Positions 8,002-15,330 are shown, counted from the first letter of the stretch. The stretch: DNA of 15,445 bases from Candidatus Odinarchaeota archaeon (GCA_021158895.1 JAGGSW010000104.1:1-15445); one strand, 5' to 3'. A program made the numbers and translations. Notes: a model not told the origin generated them from the sequence alone.

Positions 8002-8676
8002 TTATCGCCGTCTTTTATCGTGAACTATGTTATCTATTGCAATTACAAAACCAAGCAACTGTAATCTATCTACATCGTCCTTAACAACATGGACAGCGTA
8101 CTTGTCACTAAAATCAAAAACATCGCCAAGAAATATGTCCCTGAGTCTATCAGCTTTACTAATGGTAGCCACCAAATTGTTTTTATCGTCGAACACTTTG
8201 AAATCCCAGCCAAATAAATTGCCCTTCGCAGTTAAGATTTTCCTGCCATTTTCATCCTCAAGCCACAAAGACGGTCGGAAAAAGCTCAAAAGCTTTTTAG
8301 CAACCCTACCAACAAGCCTATCATTCGCATCCTTAATATCATAAGTTGGACGCAGCGCAACAATTTTTCTATGAACCGCACCGACCACTGTTTGATTATC
8401 AGCTTCTCTAAGCTCTATTAAAGCTCTCAAAGAGAGTAATCTACGATGCATACGGCCAATAATATTTCCATGCTCATCATATATATCTCCGTAGCCTAAG
8501 TCCCAGTATTTTTCCTTAACAAAGTAATACTTCCTTGAGGGGTCCAAAAGACCGCTGCGAACAGGTGGTGGGGATGCGGATTCATCTGCTAGCGGCTGTC
8601 CGCATTTTGGACAAAATTTTGCACCTGGAACATCGATTTTATTTCCACAATGTGGACAAAAATCCACTTTAATCAA
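8002..8676 (-). CDS. Zinc-ribbon protein with LURP-one/scramblase-like domain
   Basis: A 224-residue protein with an N-terminal zinc ribbon (CPHC at 7-10 and CPKC at 22-25), a short Ser/Pro-rich linker (34-41), and a C-terminal beta-rich domain (about 48-216). That domain is made of repeated short strands with turn motifs such as YDEHGNIIGRM, KDANDRLVGRV, EDENGRKILTA and FDDKNNLVATI. This recurring D-x-x-N/G-x-L-hydrophobic pattern is that of the LURP-one-related (LOR/tubby-like, phospholipid scramblase-related) fold. The biochemical role of archaeal members is not known to me; membrane or lipid association is a possibility from the fold only. No membrane helix is evident. The first possible start is TTG at 8674-8676, directly against GGAG. 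GTG at 8665-8667 (residue 4, nine bases after GGAG) is the better-spaced alternative. It converges with the MFS-DUF47 gene. Confidence 0.72.
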   Translation of the reverse strand: MIKVDFCPHCGNKIDVPGAKFCPKCGQPLADESASPPPVRSGLLDPSRKYYFVKEKYWDLGYGDIYDEHGNIIGRMHRRLLSLRALIELREADNQTVVGAVHRKIVALRPTYDIKDANDRLVGRVAKKLLSFFRPSLWLEDENGRKILTAKGNLFGWDFKVFDDKNNLVATISKADRLRDIFLGDVFDFSDKYAVHVVKDDVDRLQLLGFVIAIDNIVHDKRRR

Positions 8677-8710
8677 CTCCGAACATCTGGTATTTTATTT
8701 AGTTCGCATC

Positions 8711-8718
8711 CTTATAAA
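8711..8718 (-). promoter_or_regulatory. Box A for the zinc-ribbon/LURP-one-like gene
   Basis: The minus strand reads TTTATAAG, a near-consensus archaeal box A. It lies about 38-48 bases upstream of the candidate starts (8676 or 8667), predicting a transcript start near 8690 and a short leader carrying GGAG. Confidence 0.5.
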
Positions 8719-8972
8719 TGCATCGAAATGTAGTAATACCTACTAAAACAAATATTACTGAACAATCAACCCTAAAGCCAATTGACCCTTATTATCCATA
8801 TCTTGTGAAAAGAAACGAGGCCAAAAATGGATAAGTGAAACATAAAGGGTACTATTCCGCAGAAGTCGTGGAAAGCTTTAAAAACCATTTAACTGCTGAT
8901 GATTACAAAAACCTTAATAACACAAATTAAATAAGACTTAGAAGGGAACTAAAAGCTGCACATAAACTATAA
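8718..8972 (+). pseudogene. Possible decayed short gene with internal stops
   Basis: The interval between the zinc-ribbon and lipoate-ligase genes (8677-9010) has no intact gene. One plus-strand frame reads as protein-like text from ATG at 8718: ...DPYYPYLVKRNEAKNG, stop TAA (8832-8834), then ...KGYYSAEVVESFKNHL..., stop TAA (8928-8930), then RLRRELKAAHKL, stop. The other two plus-strand frames have more stops. The two in-frame stops could be mutations in a former gene of about 85 codons, or the frame may be open by chance. No ribosome site precedes the ATG, and the ATG overlaps a minus-strand box A. The family is not recognised. Confidence 0.22.
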
Positions 8973-9010
8973 ACTGTTTTTGTATAATAAGAATTAAAGT
9001 TAAAATAATG

Positions 9011-10159
9011 TTAATCTTTCTTCTCTGGTTCGGCGAAGGGACGAACTTCTGGGGGATATTTTTCGGTGTATTCTTTGAGTCTCATAATTGCGTCAGCAAA
9101 ATCCTCAGCGGAAATACCGGGAGACTGTATATTATTTTTATCAAACACTTCCTTAATTTTCTCTGCTATTTCCTCACGGTTAAGTATTATACCCTTCAAT
9201 GCGGTCTCGATCTTTGAGATTCCATCTTCAGGAACCATGAAAAAGTCTCCAGTAATCATAATATCCAAAATCTTATCACCAATGACTTCAGCTGTAATCT
9301 TAATAAGCTTCTTAGCCTTATGAGCAACTTCAATGACTTTAACGCCATCAGCGATTTTAACAGCTCTATCACCAGTTAAACCTTTGTGTGCTAACTCAGG
9401 CATGTGAAGCCATTCATACGAAAGATGCTTAGGCTTAACCTCACGTTCAAAAATATTCATTTCATCTTCACTTGGCTCAGAAGGAGTAAGTTTAATCCCT
9501 AAGATTTTCTCGTATCCTTCGACAAGAAGCTTCTTAATTTCATCTATAGGAGGTATATAGCCTAGTTCTCTTTTAATGGAAGTAACCCACTCCCTCATGC
9601 TCTTAGCCATTTTATCCCTAAACTTCTCGTCAGGAATCTTCAATACACGAGCCATAGAGTCATAATCCAAATCTAAAATAATATTGCCAACAAGAATAAT
9701 TGCTTTACCAATCCTACCCGCACCATTACCAGAAATCTTCCTATTATTAACCATAACATCATTTAAAGGCTTAAACTCAGCGTTAAGACCAAGTTCACGA
9801 TAAACATAAACAGTAACTTGCAACAACTTTTCAAAAAGCTCATCAACCTTACGTGGAATAACTTTACTATCCTCACTAGCAACGACCTGATAAAATATCT
9901 GATCACTATTCAAATAAACAGCACCACCACCCTGAGACCTCCTAATAATAGGCAAACCACGTTCCTTACAATATTCAACATCAATTTCCTTCTCCAAAAT
10001 TTGATGATATCCTAGACAAACATAGGGATTTGAAGGCTGAACCAAAATAATAGTACTCGGAGATAGACCTCTATCTACAGCAAGAGCCACAGCCTCATAA
10101 AAACACTGAGCTACATAAGGCTCAGCCATACCTAAATCAATTAAACGCCAATTCTCCAT
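9011..10159 (-). CDS. lplA: Lipoate-protein ligase A, catalytic plus C-terminal accessory domain
   Basis: This 382-residue cytosolic enzyme is predicted to activate lipoate with ATP to lipoyl-AMP and transfer it to a lysine of a lipoyl domain or glycine-cleavage H protein. The biotin/lipoate ligase fold spans about residues 1-225. RRSQGGGAVYLN (73-84) forms the lipoate/AMP pocket, and RKISGNGAGR (140-149) contains the catalytic lysine K141. The C-terminal part (about 250-345) matches the lipoate-ligase accessory domain, including KITAEVIGDKILDIMITGDF and a regular helix-strand ending. In some archaea, such as Thermoplasma, these two parts are separate genes; here they are one chain, as in E. 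coli LplA. A charged tail of about 35 residues follows. A very strong ribosome site (GGGGTGAGGTG) lies just upstream of the ATG at 10157-10159. No lipoylated substrate gene lies in the window. Confidence 0.88.
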   Translation of the reverse strand: MENWRLIDLGMAEPYVAQCFYEAVALAVDRGLSPSTIILVQPSNPYVCLGYHQILEKEIDVEYCKERGLPIIRRSQGGGAVYLNSDQIFYQVVASEDSKVIPRKVDELFEKLLQVTVYVYRELGLNAEFKPLNDVMVNNRKISGNGAGRIGKAIILVGNIILDLDYDSMARVLKIPDEKFRDKMAKSMREWVTSIKRELGYIPPIDEIKKLLVEGYEKILGIKLTPSEPSEDEMNIFEREVKPKHLSYEWLHMPELAHKGLTGDRAVKIADGVKVIEVAHKAKKLIKITAEVIGDKILDIMITGDFFMVPEDGISKIETALKGIILNREEIAEKIKEVFDKNNIQSPGISAEDFADAIMRLKEYTEKYPPEVRPFAEPEKKD

Positions 10160-10184
10160 AACACCTCACCCCTCAAATAATATC

Positions 10185-10202
10185 ATATTATACTTATTAA
10201 AA
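10185..10202 (-). promoter_or_regulatory. AT-rich promoter region upstream of lplA
   Basis: The minus strand reads TTTTAATAAGTATAATAT, containing two overlapping box A candidates. The distal one (TTTTAATA) would start the transcript near 10172 and keep the GGGGTGAGGTG ribosome site in the leader; the proximal one would not. It lies in the 135-base gap after the HAD gene, so lplA probably has its own promoter. Confidence 0.35.
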
Positions 10203-10294
10203 CATTAGGATTCTACCCTCACAAAATTTAGGATAACCCAAATTAACTATTTCTGAAAATCGCAATCACACATGGGTAAAATCTTATCTACATC

Positions 10295-10968
10295 CTATTT
10301 AAAACGATTTAACAACATTTCCATTGCTTCTCTCAAATCTTTTACAACAACATCTGAAGCTTCTTGTTCTTGCTTTTCACCTTCCTATCTAGTAGTATAG
10401 CATGCATGCCAAGTTTTTTAGGAAGCAGAACATCATATTGAAGACTGTCGCCAATAACAACAGCTTCTTCAGGTTTAATGTTTAAAACGTCCAATACCTT
10501 TATGTATATCTTAGGATTTGACTTATCGCATCCAGCCTCATATCCAGTACAAATAAAGTCAAAATACTTTTCAATAGGCCTTAAAGTTTCTTTAAAGAAG
10601 AAACGAGCAGTCGTAGTGACAATAGCAGTCTTAAAACCATGATCCTTTACCTTGCTAAGAACTTCCTCGACTTCAGGGTACAATTTCTGCCTACGTTTCT
10701 TACATAATTCTTTGAACCCTCTGAATGTTTCCTTATCAACCTCAACACCCAGTCTCCAAAACATTTGCATTAAAAAGGAATCTAAATCTGCATAACCATA
10801 TTTAGGATAATCCACCATAGCTACAAAATGCCATGCTGCTTTCAACTGTTGCGGAGAAATCTCGTAACCGCGACTAAAAAGAAAATCGGAAGCCTCTTCA
10901 TCAGAAGCCTCGTCTTCAACATACATAAGTGTTCCATAAAGATTAAACAATATAGCCTTAATCTTCAT
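10295..10968 (-). pseudogene. HAD-superfamily hydrolase-like protein, C-terminal frameshift, Asn at nucleophile position
   Basis: The unshifted frame gives 208 residues (10342-10968). It has a haloacid-dehalogenase layout: motif I ILFNLYGTL (6-14), a helical cap (about 20-90), motif II VTTTARF (117-123), motif III NPKIY with K153, and motif IV VIGDSLQYD (171-179). In active family members motif I begins with the Asp nucleophile (FDLYGT); here codon 9 is AAT, Asn. The C-terminus also breaks. After LLDRK the frame runs into 12 unrelated residues and stops, while the neighbouring frame from 10381 gives GEKQEQEASDVVVKDLREAM and continues to MLLNRFK, stop 10295-10297. That is the expected final strand and helix of the fold. 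One A missing from AGGAAGG (10380-10386) explains it; a repaired gene would encode 224 residues. The ribosome site GAGGGGAG precedes the ATG at 10968. Either a sequencing error plus a non-catalytic protein, or a decaying gene. Confidence 0.75.
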
Positions 10969-11120
10969 GAACTCCCCTCAAAACTCTATAACTAAAGCTC
11001 ACATCTTAAACACCAATTACTTCTACAAACCCAAATATAAACACTACTGACGACAAGATCTTATCAGAAAAGCAAATTTCCACGATCTAAAATTACCATA
11101 AACAACATATTCCTAAAATC

Positions 11121-11130
11121 CTATAAATAG
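11121..11130 (+). promoter_or_regulatory. Box A for the M42 peptidase gene
   Basis: CTATAAATAG is close to the archaeal box A consensus, with a transcript start expected near 11150 and a leader of about 20 bases that includes GGAGGA at 11161-11166, five bases before the ATG at 11172. Confidence 0.55.
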
Positions 11131-11171
11131 TAACACTATCGTGTTAAAAACTGCAACTCGGGAGGAAGAAA

Positions 11172-12209
11172 ATGAATCACGGACTTATTGATCTCCTAAG
11201 AAAATTATCAGAAGCCTATGGTCCACCAGGCTACGAAGACGAGGTTCGCCAAATAATGATAAAAGAGTTGGAGAAGATAACTGATGAAGTTTATGTGGAC
11301 AACCTTGGAAATGTTATAGCGGTACATAAAGGCAATGATCCAAAAATTATGTTAGCAGCGCATATGGATGAAGTCGCACTTTTAATAACGCATATAGATA
11401 AGAATGGTTTTCTCAGATTCCACGTACTGGGAGGCATAGATCCACGAGTACTCTATTCCCAAGAAGTAGTAATAAAAACTGAGAACGAAGTTGTTCACGG
11501 TTACATAGGCGCAAAACCTCCTCATCTACTTAAACCGGAAGAAAGAAAAAAGGTACCAGACATAGATCAACTCTTCATAGACATCGGAGCATCATCAAAA
11601 GAAGAGGTTGAGAAACTAGGAGTATCTGTAGGATCAACTGCAACCTTTGTTCCTAGGTTTAAAGAGTTAAAAAACAATAGAGTAATGGGCAAGGCTTTTG
11701 ATGACCGCGCTGGATGCACAGCCCTAATAGAGGTAATGAGAAAAATAAGAAATTCGCCATGTACAGTATATGCTGTCGCAACAGTTCAAGAAGAAGTAGG
11801 GCTTAGAGGAGCAAGAACAGCCACATGGCAAGTAGAACCAGACATAGGATTAGCAATAGAGGGAACCACATCATCCGACACTCCTGGAACTCCAGAGCAC
11901 CTAACGTCTACAAAAGTGGGGCAGGGTCCCGCAATAACGATAGCTGATAAAAGTATGGTAACGCATCCTAAAATATTAAGGAGACTCATCGAAACAGCTA
12001 AGGAAAATAATATCCCATACCAGTTCAAACGAACAGTAAGCGGAGGAACAGATGCGGGATCTATTCACCTTACAAAGAAGGGAATACCAACCGGAGTTGT
12101 AAGTGTTCCCTGTCGCTACATTCATAGTCCACTTTCAATACTCGATTTAAATGATCTTGAAAACACCATAAAACTAGTAGATGCTTTTGTTCACTCGTAT
12201 GAAGGCTAG
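11172..12209 (+). CDS. M42-family metallo-aminopeptidase (TET/glutamyl aminopeptidase-like)
   Basis: This 345-residue cytosolic peptidase has the standard length and motifs of family M42, whose archaeal members form tetrahedral dodecamers (TET) that trim peptides released by the proteasome. Visible metal and catalytic residues are H64 and D66 in AAHMDE (62-67), D177 in GKAFDDRAG (173-181, bridging ligand), E207/E208 in VQEEVGLRG (205-213; general base and ligand), E230 in LAIEGTT, and H318 in YIHSPLS (316-322). The insertion between residues about 70-165 is the dimerisation/PDZ-like subdomain. IADKSMVTHP and SGGTDAGSIHL are conserved wall segments of the active site. The gene is monocistronic by context: its own box A and GGAGGA ribosome site upstream, and a T-rich tract after the stop. 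Whether it prefers acidic, basic or hydrophobic N-termini cannot be read here. Confidence 0.92.
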   Translation: MNHGLIDLLRKLSEAYGPPGYEDEVRQIMIKELEKITDEVYVDNLGNVIAVHKGNDPKIMLAAHMDEVALLITHIDKNGFLRFHVLGGIDPRVLYSQEVVIKTENEVVHGYIGAKPPHLLKPEERKKVPDIDQLFIDIGASSKEEVEKLGVSVGSTATFVPRFKELKNNRVMGKAFDDRAGCTALIEVMRKIRNSPCTVYAVATVQEEVGLRGARTATWQVEPDIGLAIEGTTSSDTPGTPEHLTSTKVGQGPAITIADKSMVTHPKILRRLIETAKENNIPYQFKRTVSGGTDAGSIHLTKKGIPTGVVSVPCRYIHSPLSILDLNDLENTIKLVDAFVHSYEG

Positions 12210-12243
12210 TGGCAACTCGTGTCAAATATCTTCTATTTACTAT

Positions 12244-12255
12244 CTTTCTTTTTTA
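12244..12255 (+). terminator. Oligo-T terminator after the M42 gene
   Basis: CTTTCTTTTTTA, including a T6 run at 12249-12254, lies about 35 bases after the stop of the M42 peptidase, within a pyrimidine-rich stretch from 12228. This matches the oligo-T type of archaeal terminator. No hairpin precedes it. Confidence 0.4.
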
Positions 12256-12346
12256 TCGTCTTGAGATCTTGCATTTATCGTAATGAAAGACACTTTTTAT
12301 TTGCGACTATCTCAAAAATTTTATGTAGTAGTTAGTATAATGACAA

Positions 12347-12356
12347 TTTATAATAA
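12347..12356 (+). promoter_or_regulatory. Box A for the repeat-module gene pair
   Basis: TTTATAATAA lies about 28 bases upstream of the ATG at 12379, so the transcript would start at that codon (leaderless). This is the main reason for preferring 12379 over upstream in-frame ATGs at 12283 and 12340. Confidence 0.42.
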
Positions 12357-12378
12357 AGAGGCACACGAGTTGATAACT

Positions 12379-14145
12379 ATGTCAAATATAATTATCGAAT
12401 TTAGTGAGAAAGAAGAATGTACATTGGATGGTGCAAACAATATTAAAGAAATTAACGATAACGGGGTCTTATCAGTTATTAATCCTAGTAAAATATCGAG
12501 AATATGGAATGCAAGACTAAATGTAAGTAAAACAGAGGGTACAGACATTCAAGCGGGAGAGTATTTCATCGGAGAAATAGAGCCAGAAGCATCATGGACA
12601 AAAAATTATTCCCTGAAAGTAAATGAACCATTACTAAAATTAACGGAAACAATAGATACGTATTCAATAGGATCACAAGTACTTCATCAAGCATTTTGTT
12701 TTGAGAAAGAAATGCCTGTAGTCATTAAGATAGTGGTAGAAAATGTTTCGGAGTTTCCAGTCGAAAATATACGCCTGGAAAAACAGTTACCAGATGGATT
12801 TGCACCACCAACACTTAATGTAGACACAGGTAAAATATCTTACAACGAGGACGAAAGAAAGATAATTTGGAACGTAGGTAAACTTGACGTAAAAGGTAAA
12901 GCCACGGCGATAGTTGAAACAAAAACAACAAGAACATCAACAGAACCAGTAAGAATGGGAGAAATAAACTTATACTATGAACTACATGGATATAGTAGGA
13001 CACAGGCTGAAACAACATTTAAAGCTCTAACAAAATACGCATTTTTCTTAGATAACATACAAAGCGAAGAAGATCCAGAAAAATGGATATGCAAACTGGA
13101 GTTTCAAAATCAGAGCGATATCGATTGTTTACTAGAGAAAATCACAGTAACAAAAAATGGAGAAGAAATATTAAAAATGGAATCTGACGAAGAAGTTAGA
13201 GCCGAAAGTACGTGGACACATGAATTTGAAATAGTAAGCAAAGAGGTCCCTCAACTAGAAAAATCCGTAGAATTCACTGTAATGAGTGAAGTTCAAAGAA
13301 AACTTAAGGGTCACATACGGAAAGAAGATACAGTCCTTCCAGTTGTTGCAGTACAGCAAGAAAAGAGCATAGAGCCAATAGAGGTTCCAGCATACGAAAA
13401 AACTGCAATGACAGTAATAGCAACAGTTAAAAATGTAGGTTCGGCGACAATAGATCAAATCGAGGTAACAGATGTGATTCCAAGACACTTCAAGCCACCA
13501 GACCCAAACGAGGTAGAAATTTTCGTAAGTGATCGTAAAGTCGATAAAGACCTAGATGTGAAGTTAGAACCGCCAGATCAAAATTCTTCGATGGAACATG
13601 TCCTAAAAATAAAGATAAATAATCTTACAGAAAATTATGGAGGATTAACCCCAGGGAAAGACGTTAAGATCATCTATAAAATGACAGCTTGGAAACCACT
13701 GCCAGAAATTACATACGTAGCCCCTATACACGTAATAGGTTATGCGAAACCAGCAGGGCCAGGAGCAGAGGATGCAACACAACCTAGTGAACCACAAATA
13801 AAAATAAGATACGCTCGAAGAAGCGTGAGATCAGGGAAACAATATGAACCTGGTAAAGAACGTGGTGAATACATAATAACATTAGTAGTTAATAATACAG
13901 GTGAAGTAACGCTGGAAAAAGTTCATGTAAAAGATTTCATACCGAAAGGGTTCGAGGTAATCGAATGGGTTCCGAAAACCGCAAAAGTATCCGTCGAAAC
14001 CGAGGAGGAAGAAAGATATCTGCTGTGGGAAATAACAAAAATACCTGCAGGAGAAACACTAGAACTTGAATATACGGTTAAAGGTAAAGGACCGTATGTT
14101 TCACGTGAACCCAAAGTTATAATACCTGAGGAATACTTAGAATAA
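12379..14145 (+). CDS. Multi-domain beta-sandwich protein with DUF11-like repeats, no evident signal peptide
   Basis: From ATG 12379 the protein has 588 residues. At least three DUF11-like Ig-type modules are visible: near 113-180 (VVIKIVVENVSEFPVENIRL, ending IIWNVGKL), near 340-440 (TVIATVKNVGSATIDQIEVT) and near 493-568 (YIITLVVNNTGEVTLEKVHV, ending LLWEITKIPAGETLELEY). Two other segments resemble each other: RIWNARLNV...PEASWTKNYSL and EKWICKLEF...AESTWTHEFEI. Each is bounded by a Trp-containing strand at either end, giving a layout of A-B-A-B-B. DUF11 repeats are usually found in secreted or surface proteins, yet neither this start nor a longer one gives a convincing signal peptide or membrane anchor. 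The protein may therefore be cytoplasmic, or exported by an unrecognised route. A longer start at 12283 adds 32 residues with a weak hydrophobic patch (FYVVVSIMTIY). The downstream gene follows after 15 bases with its own ribosome site, so the two are probably co-transcribed. Function unknown. Confidence 0.75.
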   Translation: MSNIIIEFSEKEECTLDGANNIKEINDNGVLSVINPSKISRIWNARLNVSKTEGTDIQAGEYFIGEIEPEASWTKNYSLKVNEPLLKLTETIDTYSIGSQVLHQAFCFEKEMPVVIKIVVENVSEFPVENIRLEKQLPDGFAPPTLNVDTGKISYNEDERKIIWNVGKLDVKGKATAIVETKTTRTSTEPVRMGEINLYYELHGYSRTQAETTFKALTKYAFFLDNIQSEEDPEKWICKLEFQNQSDIDCLLEKITVTKNGEEILKMESDEEVRAESTWTHEFEIVSKEVPQLEKSVEFTVMSEVQRKLKGHIRKEDTVLPVVAVQQEKSIEPIEVPAYEKTAMTVIATVKNVGSATIDQIEVTDVIPRHFKPPDPNEVEIFVSDRKVDKDLDVKLEPPDQNSSMEHVLKIKINNLTENYGGLTPGKDVKIIYKMTAWKPLPEITYVAPIHVIGYAKPAGPGAEDATQPSEPQIKIRYARRSVRSGKQYEPGKERGEYIITLVVNNTGEVTLEKVHVKDFIPKGFEVIEWVPKTAKVSVETEEEERYLLWEITKIPAGETLELEYTVKGKGPYVSREPKVIIPEEYLE

Positions 14146-14160
14146 CGGAAGGTGACATAA

Positions 14161-15147
14161 TTGGAAATAAAAGAACTAGTATATAACGGAGCAATTCCAA
14201 TTTTTGACCTATCTAAGTTGGAAAAACCAATAGAAGAATTATTGCTTCAAATAGGAGGAGCACTCACAGAGGTAGCAGTCCTCCTTAAAGGGGCAGATGG
14301 ACAAGCATATTATCCAAGCGTTGTATCGCTTCAAAATGAAAAACTAAAGGAATTAGGACCAAAAACAATAGACTTGCTAAGAGACGTAAACATTAAAGTA
14401 AAGGGACTTATTTACGTCCACTACGATGAATATCTTTCAGAAGAATATGGAACAGTTGAATCAGGCGGAAGAAGAACAGAAGGTTTCATATGTCCCATAA
14501 ATGAGGCATATCAAGAACAGTTTCTCAAAATCCTAGAAGAGGTTTCGCAAACAGAAATTGACGATATAATTCTATTGCTGACAGGATATGCAAGCGCTTT
14601 ACATTGCTTTTGTGAAAACTGTAGAGTAACGTTCTCAATGGACAGAAAAATGCCAGTAAATTTTAACTTTAGCTTACTTCAAGGAGACAAAGAACTTTAT
14701 AATGAGTGGATAGAGTGGAGGAGCGAAAATATAAAAGCATTTCTATCAAAAATAACGGAAAAAACAAAAGAACTAGGATTAAAACCCATATTTACAGTGG
14801 AATTGGATCCCAATTTCCAATTTGAGGAGGGCTTAAAACCATCCTTAGGAATAGACATAAAAAGCATAGCTAACTTTTTCGAACACTTCATAGTTATGGT
14901 AAATCCATGGGAAGTAATTTTACCACCAGTACAAAGTAAAAGTTTTAAAGAGTTAGTTCAAAGAGTTAGGAACGTTAAGCAACAAACAAATAGAAACATT
15001 TCATTAATGTACTGGCCTCCAAGTGGAGAAGAGTTAAAACCATTATTAACCATAAACGAAGAGGTTAAAAGTAAGGGTCTGTATGTTTTTCTTCAATATC
15101 CAGATCAATTTAAAAATTGGAGAGAAACAAGGATCATAACACCATAA
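14161..15147 (+). CDS. Predicted TIM-barrel, glycoside-hydrolase-like protein with CxxC motif
   Basis: A 328-residue protein of alternating predicted strands and helices. The central part has the arrangement seen in uncharacterised glycosidase-like TIM barrels: a strand (DDIILLLTGYA, 134-144), then HCFCENCRVTF with C151 and C154 (148-158), then WIEWRSENIKAFLSKI (183-198), then a strand (KPIFTVELDP, 208-217). In such proteins the FCxxC segment often precedes the WR helix that packs on the barrel. Candidate acidic residues include D89/E90 (VHYDEYLSEE), E214 and D216, but I cannot assign a catalytic pair. No signal peptide is seen. The start is TTG at 14161-14163, seven bases after GGAAGGTGA (14146-14154). 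It lies 15 bases after the repeat-module gene, so the two probably work together. Substrate and activity are not known; the fold assignment is by pattern only. Confidence 0.6.
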   Translation: MEIKELVYNGAIPIFDLSKLEKPIEELLLQIGGALTEVAVLLKGADGQAYYPSVVSLQNEKLKELGPKTIDLLRDVNIKVKGLIYVHYDEYLSEEYGTVESGGRRTEGFICPINEAYQEQFLKILEEVSQTEIDDIILLLTGYASALHCFCENCRVTFSMDRKMPVNFNFSLLQGDKELYNEWIEWRSENIKAFLSKITEKTKELGLKPIFTVELDPNFQFEEGLKPSLGIDIKSIANFFEHFIVMVNPWEVILPPVQSKSFKELVQRVRNVKQQTNRNISLMYWPPSGEELKPLLTINEEVKSKGLYVFLQYPDQFKNWRETRIITP

Positions 15148-15156
15148 ACAAAATTC

Positions 15157-15330
15157 CTATTCTTCTTCTATTTCATATTCTCTATCGAAAATTTCTTCCT
15201 CGTATCCACAGATGGGGCATTCAAAGAAGGGCATAACATCGATAATAGCACTTGTATCAGGGTTAACACGTACTCTGACTAATATACGTAGCTCAACAGT
15301 TTCACCACAGCCGGGACACACAATTTGCAC
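15157..15330 (-). CDS. Small two-CxxC zinc-binding protein
   Basis: A 57-residue open frame carries two pairs of cysteines, CPGC (5-8) and CPIC (38-41), which can form one four-Cys zinc site, followed by an acidic tail (EEEIFDREYEIEEE). The start is GTG at 15328-15330, preceded with five-base spacing by GGGGGTG (15336-15342); there is no in-frame ATG before the first CxxC. It converges with the TIM-barrel gene, whose stop is nine bases away. Small proteins of this type are frequent in archaea and are often called zinc-ribbon or rubredoxin-like; role unknown. A box A candidate (CTATATACC) lies on the minus strand at 15392-15400. The region 15331-15445 shows nothing else. Confidence 0.6.
   Translation of the reverse strand: MQIVCPGCGETVELRILVRVRVNPDTSAIIDVMPFFECPICGYEEEIFDREYEIEEE

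Noticed and set aside
10160..11171. Search for CRISPR repeats, insertion sequence ends or attachment sites in the gaps
   Set aside because: No repeated unit of regular spacing, no terminal inverted repeats and no integrase or transposase gene were seen here or elsewhere in the window.
12283..12378. N-terminal extension of the repeat-module protein from an upstream ATG
   Set aside because: A box A at 12347-12356 lies inside the extension and there is no ribosome site before 12283, so the start at 12379 is more likely.
13935..13970. GGTTCGA-like stretch resembling a tRNA T-loop
   Set aside because: It lies within the coding region of the repeat protein, and no acceptor stem or anticodon arm can be built around it.
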